This document shows, piece by piece, positions 59,063-64,000 of a DNA stretch of 64,000 bases. The DNA is from Plasmopara viticola (Eukaryota; Oomycota; Peronosporomycetes; Peronosporales; Peronosporaceae). The position numbers and the translations under genes were made by a program. A model generated the notes under the pieces. It was given only the letters and a program-made list of their open reading frames with translations, ran no database searches and was not told the DNA's origin. The DNA is taken from NCBI GenBank assembly GCA_001695595.3, contig MBPM02000055.1:124001-188000 (forward strand). The letters are read 5' to 3'. How positions within the stretch are numbered: the first letter of the stretch is position 1; every line of letters begins with the position of its first letter.

Positions 59063-60336
59063 TAAATTTTTGTGCTGAGTTGTACTATGATTGATAAGAC
59101 TGCCAAGCTTGTGGATAGCACGGCCACTCTTTTTTCAAGAAATTCAAGAGTAGGTGCTGATACCGTCACCAAAAGCTTTTCAAAAAGCGCACTTTTCCCG
59201 CTTCATATACGTTGCGAGAGCTTGAGAAATAATTTCAGCCCGACTATTAAAAGGCAGTTGCGGTATGAATATAAAAGCTACGGGGAAAAGAGGCGCCTCG
59301 TATGTAAGCCGCGGTCTATTGGAGTATGGTGGGAATGATTTTAGACTCACATTCATAGCTTACACATCCATCCTGGCTTGGATTTACGCTGTAGCCGAGA
59401 CGTCTCGGAGGTGGGTAATATATTATCCAAGCAGTGAGCAAATTATACTCGACGCACAGGGACGTAAAATCATTAAATGTGGTTGGGTTTGAAGCAATTA
59501 TAGCCTGAAGCTTTCCCGACTACAGTATAATTGGGTGCAGACCGCCCTTGTCGTTGGTCTTACTCGACACCAGGCAACATTTTCTAGCCAATAAGTGCTA
59601 AAAGCGCGCGCATAGCCGCTGCAAATTCACGCCAATATAATGGCTCTCTATGAGCCAAGTGACGCTCATAAAATAATGGAAGGGGTGATAACCAGAGATC
59701 CCGCGCAGCGCGTGAAGATGGCGAGCGTATGCTTGTCGCTAAGCTCTGCTTTGAAAGAAAAGTATCCATCGAGAAGGTTTACATATTCCTCGCCAGACTC
59801 GGTATGTAAAGACGACAACAATATTACCTGTCGGTGCGCAAATTGCATAATATCCCACCCACCATATAAGTAATTTTGACAACTGGACCCGACCGAAAAA
59901 ACTACGAAGGCTTACTATCCTTCTTGTGGTCCTCAACTTTGGTGACTTCATCAACAATGAGTGTTTTTGCCTCTGAAAATGTCAAACTTTCCCTGTGTTT
60001 TTGTATGAGGTCTTTCGCATGGTCTTGAATCTGACGGCAAGTCTGTCAGCATTATAGACGTGTCCTCGTGCGATGAAGTTTCTTTGACAGAGTAATCATC
60101 GACCCGGGGCTCCTTCGCGGACACATAGTGAGCGAGGCGCGAGTTTAGTATCCATCACGCAAAGGCTGAATTGTCTGTGAACCATCGGGTGAAGTAGGAC
60201 ATGGGACGCGCAGTCTTTACTGCGGTGAGGTGAAAGTTAAAACTCAAGTGTGTATTAGTTAGTTAGTTTGCAAAACTACTTGCTAACTCAAAGCCACTCC
60301 TTCATTATGTACAATGCTTAATATACTATTCTAGTT

Positions 60337-60778
60337 CTAAGATATACTTCTAAAGCATACCCATCCTGACGTGTCATCTTCGTACGTGACAATTGTCGGC
60401 GGAGAATTGTCTACCGGTATTATATCGCAATTTTGACAACACTCCGTCTCGACTCGACAGCTTGTGGTTCGTGGATACGAGCTTGCTCTGGCGATTGCTG
60501 AATTAGGTTGCCGGATATACATTGTCATGAGGTCGGCCGGCATCAAGTGTAGGGCAGCATTTGAATACCACTTGATTATTCTCTACGTTTTCGCGTATAA
60601 AGTGATAGCTTGTGTCGATGTGCTCGGCGAGCTTGTAAAATTCCGGGTTTATAGCCAGCACGTTAGAACCGTGTCTGTCTTTAAAAAGATTAATTGCTTG
60701 ATTACTTGACATTACACCGAGCTTGCTCAGAAAAGACTCCAGCCAAGTCGCCTCTGAAGCTGCTTCTGTCAAAGCCAT
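60337..60778 (-). mobile_element. Copia RNase H C-terminal fragment (array unit 2)
   Basis: The translation is identical to the fragment in unit 1, 1,716 bp away, with the same frameshift and same truncation at the unit boundary. Confidence 0.85.
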
Positions 60779-62052
60779 TAAATTTTTGTGCTGAGTTGTA
60801 CTATGATTGATAAGACTGCCAAGCTTGTGGATAGCACGGCCACTCTTTTTTCAAGAAATTCAAGAGTAGGTGCTGATACCGTCACCAAAAGCTTTTCAAA
60901 AAGCGCACTTTTCCCGCTTCATATACGTTGCGAGAGCTTGAGAAATAATTTCAGCCCGACTATTAAAAGGCAGTTGCGGTATGAATATAAAAGCTACGGG
61001 GAAAAGAGGCGCCTCGTATGTAAGCCGCGGTCTATTGGAGTATGGTGGGAATGATTTTAGACTCACATTCATAGCTTACACATCCATCCTGGCTTGGATT
61101 TACGCTGTAGCCGAGACGTCTCGGAGGTGGGTAATATATTATCCAAGCAGTGAGCAAATTATACTCGACGCACAGGGACGTAAAATCATTAAATGTGGTT
61201 GGGTTTGAAGCAATTATAGCCTGAAGCTTTCCCGACTACAGTATAATTGGGTGCAGACCGCCCTTGTCGTTGGTCTTACTCGACACCAGGCAACATTTTC
61301 TAGCCAATAAGTGCTAAAAGCGCGCGCATAGCCGCTGCAAATTCACGCCAAGATAATGGCTCTCTATGAGCCAAGTGACGCTCATAAAATAATGGAAGGG
61401 GTGATAACCAGAGATCCCGCGCAGCGCGTGAAGATGGCGAGCGTATGCTTGTCGCTAAGCTCTGCTTTGAAAGAAAAGTATCCATCGAGAAGGTTTACAT
61501 ATTCCTCGCCAGACTCGGTATGTAAAGACGACAACAATATTACCTGTCGGTGCGCAAATTGCATAATATCCCACCCACCATATAAGTAATTTTGACAACT
61601 GGACCCGACCGAAAAAACTACGAAGGCTTACTATCCTTCTTGTGGTCCTCAACTTTGGTGACTTCATCAACAATGAGTGTTTTTGCCTCTGAAAATGTCA
61701 AACTTTCCCTGTGTTTTTGTATGAGGTCTTTCGCATGGTCTTGAATCTGACGGCAAGTCTGTCAGCATTATAGACGTGTCCTCGTGCGATGAAGTTTCTT
61801 TGACAGAGTAATCATCGACCCGGGGCTCCTTCGCGGACACATAGTGAGCGAGGCGCGAGTTTAGTATCCATCACGCAAAGGCTGAATTGTCTGTGAACCA
61901 TCGGGTGAAGTAGGACATGGGACGCGCAGTCTTTACTGCGGTGAGGTGAAAGTTAAAACTCAAGTGTGTATTAGTTAGTTAGTTTGCAAAACTACTTGCT
62001 AACTCAAAGCCACTCCTTCATTATGTACAATGCTTAATATACTATTCTAGTT

Positions 62053-62494
62053 CTAAGATATACTTCTAAAGCATACCCATCCTGACGTGTCATCTTCGTA
62101 CGTGACAATTGTCGGCGGAGAATTGTCTACCGGTATTATATCGCAATTTTGACAACACTCCGTCTCGACTCGACAGCTTGTGGTTCGTGGATACGAGCTT
62201 GCTCTGGCGATTGCTGAATTAGGTTGCCGGATATACATTGTCATGAGGTCGGCCGGCATCAAGTGTAGGGCAGCATTTGAATACCACTTGATTATTCTCT
62301 ACGTTTTCGCGTATAAAGTGATAGCTTGTGTCGATGTGCTCGGCGAGCTTGTAAAATTCCGGGTTTATAGCCAGCACGTTAGAACCGTGTCTGTCTTTAA
62401 AAAGATTAATTGCTTGATTACTTGACATTACACCGAGCTTGCTCAGAAAAGACTCCAGCCAAGTCGCCTCTGAAGCTGCTTCTGTCAAAGCCAT
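62053..62494 (-). mobile_element. Copia RNase H C-terminal fragment (array unit 3)
   Basis: The translation is identical to units 1 and 2, with the same frameshift and truncation. Confidence 0.85.
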
Positions 62495-63768
62495 TAAATT
62501 TTTGTGCTGAGTTGTACTATGATTGATAAGACTGCCAAGCTTGTGGATAGCACGGCCACTCTTTTTTCAAGAAATTCAAGAGTAGGTGCTGATACCGTCA
62601 CCAAAAGCTTTTCAAAAAGCGCACTTTTCCCGCTTCATATACGTTGCGAGAGCTTGAGAAATAATTTCAGCCCGACTATTAAAAGGCAGTTGCGGTATGA
62701 ATATAAAAGCTACGGGGAAAAGAGGCGCCTCGTATGTAAGCCGCGGTCTATTGGAGTATGGTGGGAATGATTTTAGACTCACATTCATAGCTTACACATC
62801 CATCCTGGCTTGGATTTACGCTGTAGCCGAGACGTCTCGGAGGTGGGTAATATATTATCCAAGCAGTGAGCAAATTATACTCGACGCACAGGGACGTAAA
62901 ATCATTAAATGTGGTTGGGTTTGAAGCAATTATAGCCTGAAGCTTTCCCGACTACAGTATAATTGGGTGCAGACCGCCCTTGTCGTTGGTCTTACTCGAC
63001 ACCAGGCAACATTTTCTAGCCAATAAGTGCTAAAAGCGCGCGCATAGCCGCTGCAAATTCACGCCAATATAATGGCTCTCTATGAGCCAAGTGACGCTCA
63101 TAAAATAATGGAAGGGGTGATAACCAGAGATCCCGCGCAGCGCGTGAAGATGGCGAGCGTATGCTTGTCGCTAAGCTCTGCTTTGAAAGAAAAGTATCCA
63201 TCGAGAAGGTTTACATATTCCTCGCCAGACTCGGTATGTAAAGACGACAACAATATTACCTGTCGGTGCGCAAATTGCATAATATCCCACCCACCATATA
63301 AGTAATTTTGACAACTGGACCCGACCGAAAAAACTACGAAGGCTTACTATCCTTCTTGTGGTCCTCAACTTTGGTGACTTCATCAACAATGAGTGTTTTT
63401 GCCTCTGAAAATGTCAAACTTTCCCTGTGTTTTTGTATGAGGTCTTTCGCATGGTCTTGAATCTGACGGCAAGTCTGTCAGCATTATAGACGTGTCCTCG
63501 TGCGATGAAGTTTCTTTGACAGAGTAATCATCGACCCGGGGCTCCTTCGCGGACACATAGTGAGCGAGGCGCGAGTTTAGTATCCATCACGCAAAGGCTG
63601 AATTGTCTGTGAACCATCGGGTGAAGTAGGACATGGGACGCGCAGTCTTTACTGCGGTGAGGTGAAAGTTAAAACTCAAGTGTGTATTAGTTAGTTAGTT
63701 TGCAAAACTACTTGCTAACTCAAAGCCACTCCTTCATTATGTACAATGCTTAATATACTATTCTAGTT

Positions 63769-64000
63769 CTAAGATATACTTCTAAAGCATACCCATCCTG
63801 ACGTGTCATCTTCGTACGTGACAATTGTCGGCGGAGAATTGTCTACCGGTATTATATCGCAATTTTGACAACACTCCGTCTCGACTCGACAGCTTGTGGT
63901 TCGTGGATACGAGCTTGCTCTGGCGATTGCTGAATTAGGTTGCCGGATATACATTGTCATGAGGTCGGCCGGCATCAAGTGTAGGGCAGCATTTGAATAC
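63769..64000 (-). mobile_element. Copia RNase H C-terminal fragment (array unit 4, cut by window end)
   Basis: Only the distal part of the fragment is inside the window; it matches the other units where visible, so the array continues past 64,000. Confidence 0.8.

Larger units (their letters stand above)
57347..64000. repeat. Tandem array of a 1,716-bp unit, at least 3.9 copies
   Basis: Units run 57347-59062, 59063-60778, 60779-62494 and 62495 to beyond the window end. Corresponding positions are exactly 1,716 bp apart with no indels. The only differences I found are three substitutions: position 57920 and its equivalents read G, T, G, T in units 1-4; positions 58067 and 58069 read T and C in unit 1 but A and A in the others. 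Each unit holds, on the minus strand, the end of a copia RNase H, a putative polypurine tract and LTR start, and about 1.2 kb of unassigned sequence. Near-identity means very recent amplification, active homogenisation or an assembly artefact. Confidence 0.97.

Noticed and set aside
57347..64000. CRISPR-like or rDNA array
   Set aside because: The 1,716-bp period without short repeat/spacer alternation rules out CRISPR, and no rRNA sequence is present.

Overview
The window reads as nuclear DNA of an oomycete, most likely a Peronosporales species (Phytophthora or downy-mildew type). The evidence is: short introns of about 60-95 bp that usually open with GTACG; an intron-free eEF3 gene outside Fungi; a secreted elicitin-family protein with the six-cysteine spacing; oomycete-type initiator promoter motifs; and degenerate Ty3/gypsy and Ty1/copia retroelements. 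Species cannot be fixed from the sequence alone.

Layout. Genes lie in compact GC-richer islands separated by AT-rich, repeat-filled deserts. Island 1 (6.4-13.1 kb) has five genes: an unknown longin-like protein (+), a class IV aminotransferase-like protein (-), the mitochondrial complex I zinc subunit NDUFS6 (+), the retromer subunit VPS35 (-) and a small coiled-coil protein (-). Spacing is only about 40-265 bp, with convergent and divergent pairs. Island 2 (24.9-29.0 kb) has eEF3 (+) and a small cysteine-rich protein (-). Island 3 (38.8-46.4 kb) has an RS-rich RanBP2 zinc-finger protein, a PH/coiled-coil protein, a PHD-finger plus winged-helix protein, the Hsp90 co-chaperone p23, an NR2C2AP-like protein and a large unknown protein. 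An isolated elicitin gene sits at 54.5-54.9 kb inside a desert, as is typical of oomycete effector and elicitor genes.

Deserts. 0-6.4 kb holds a broken Ty3/gypsy pol fragment. 15.0-18.0 kb is a nest of direct and inverted repeat copies, and 18.2-18.7 kb is a foldback element. 28.4-38.7 kb and 46.8-54.4 kb contain little beyond decayed coding scraps and microsatellites. From 57,347 to the window end runs a tandem array of a 1,716-bp unit (at least 3.9 copies, almost identical) that carries the C-terminal end of a copia RNase H and a putative LTR start.

The genes are mostly housekeeping: translation elongation, endosome-to-Golgi sorting, respiration, chaperoning and chromatin reading. I see no operon-like or multi-gene system. 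The items most worth follow-up are the copia-derived satellite array, the PHD-winged-helix fusion, the inverted-repeat nest and the conserved-looking unknown proteins.
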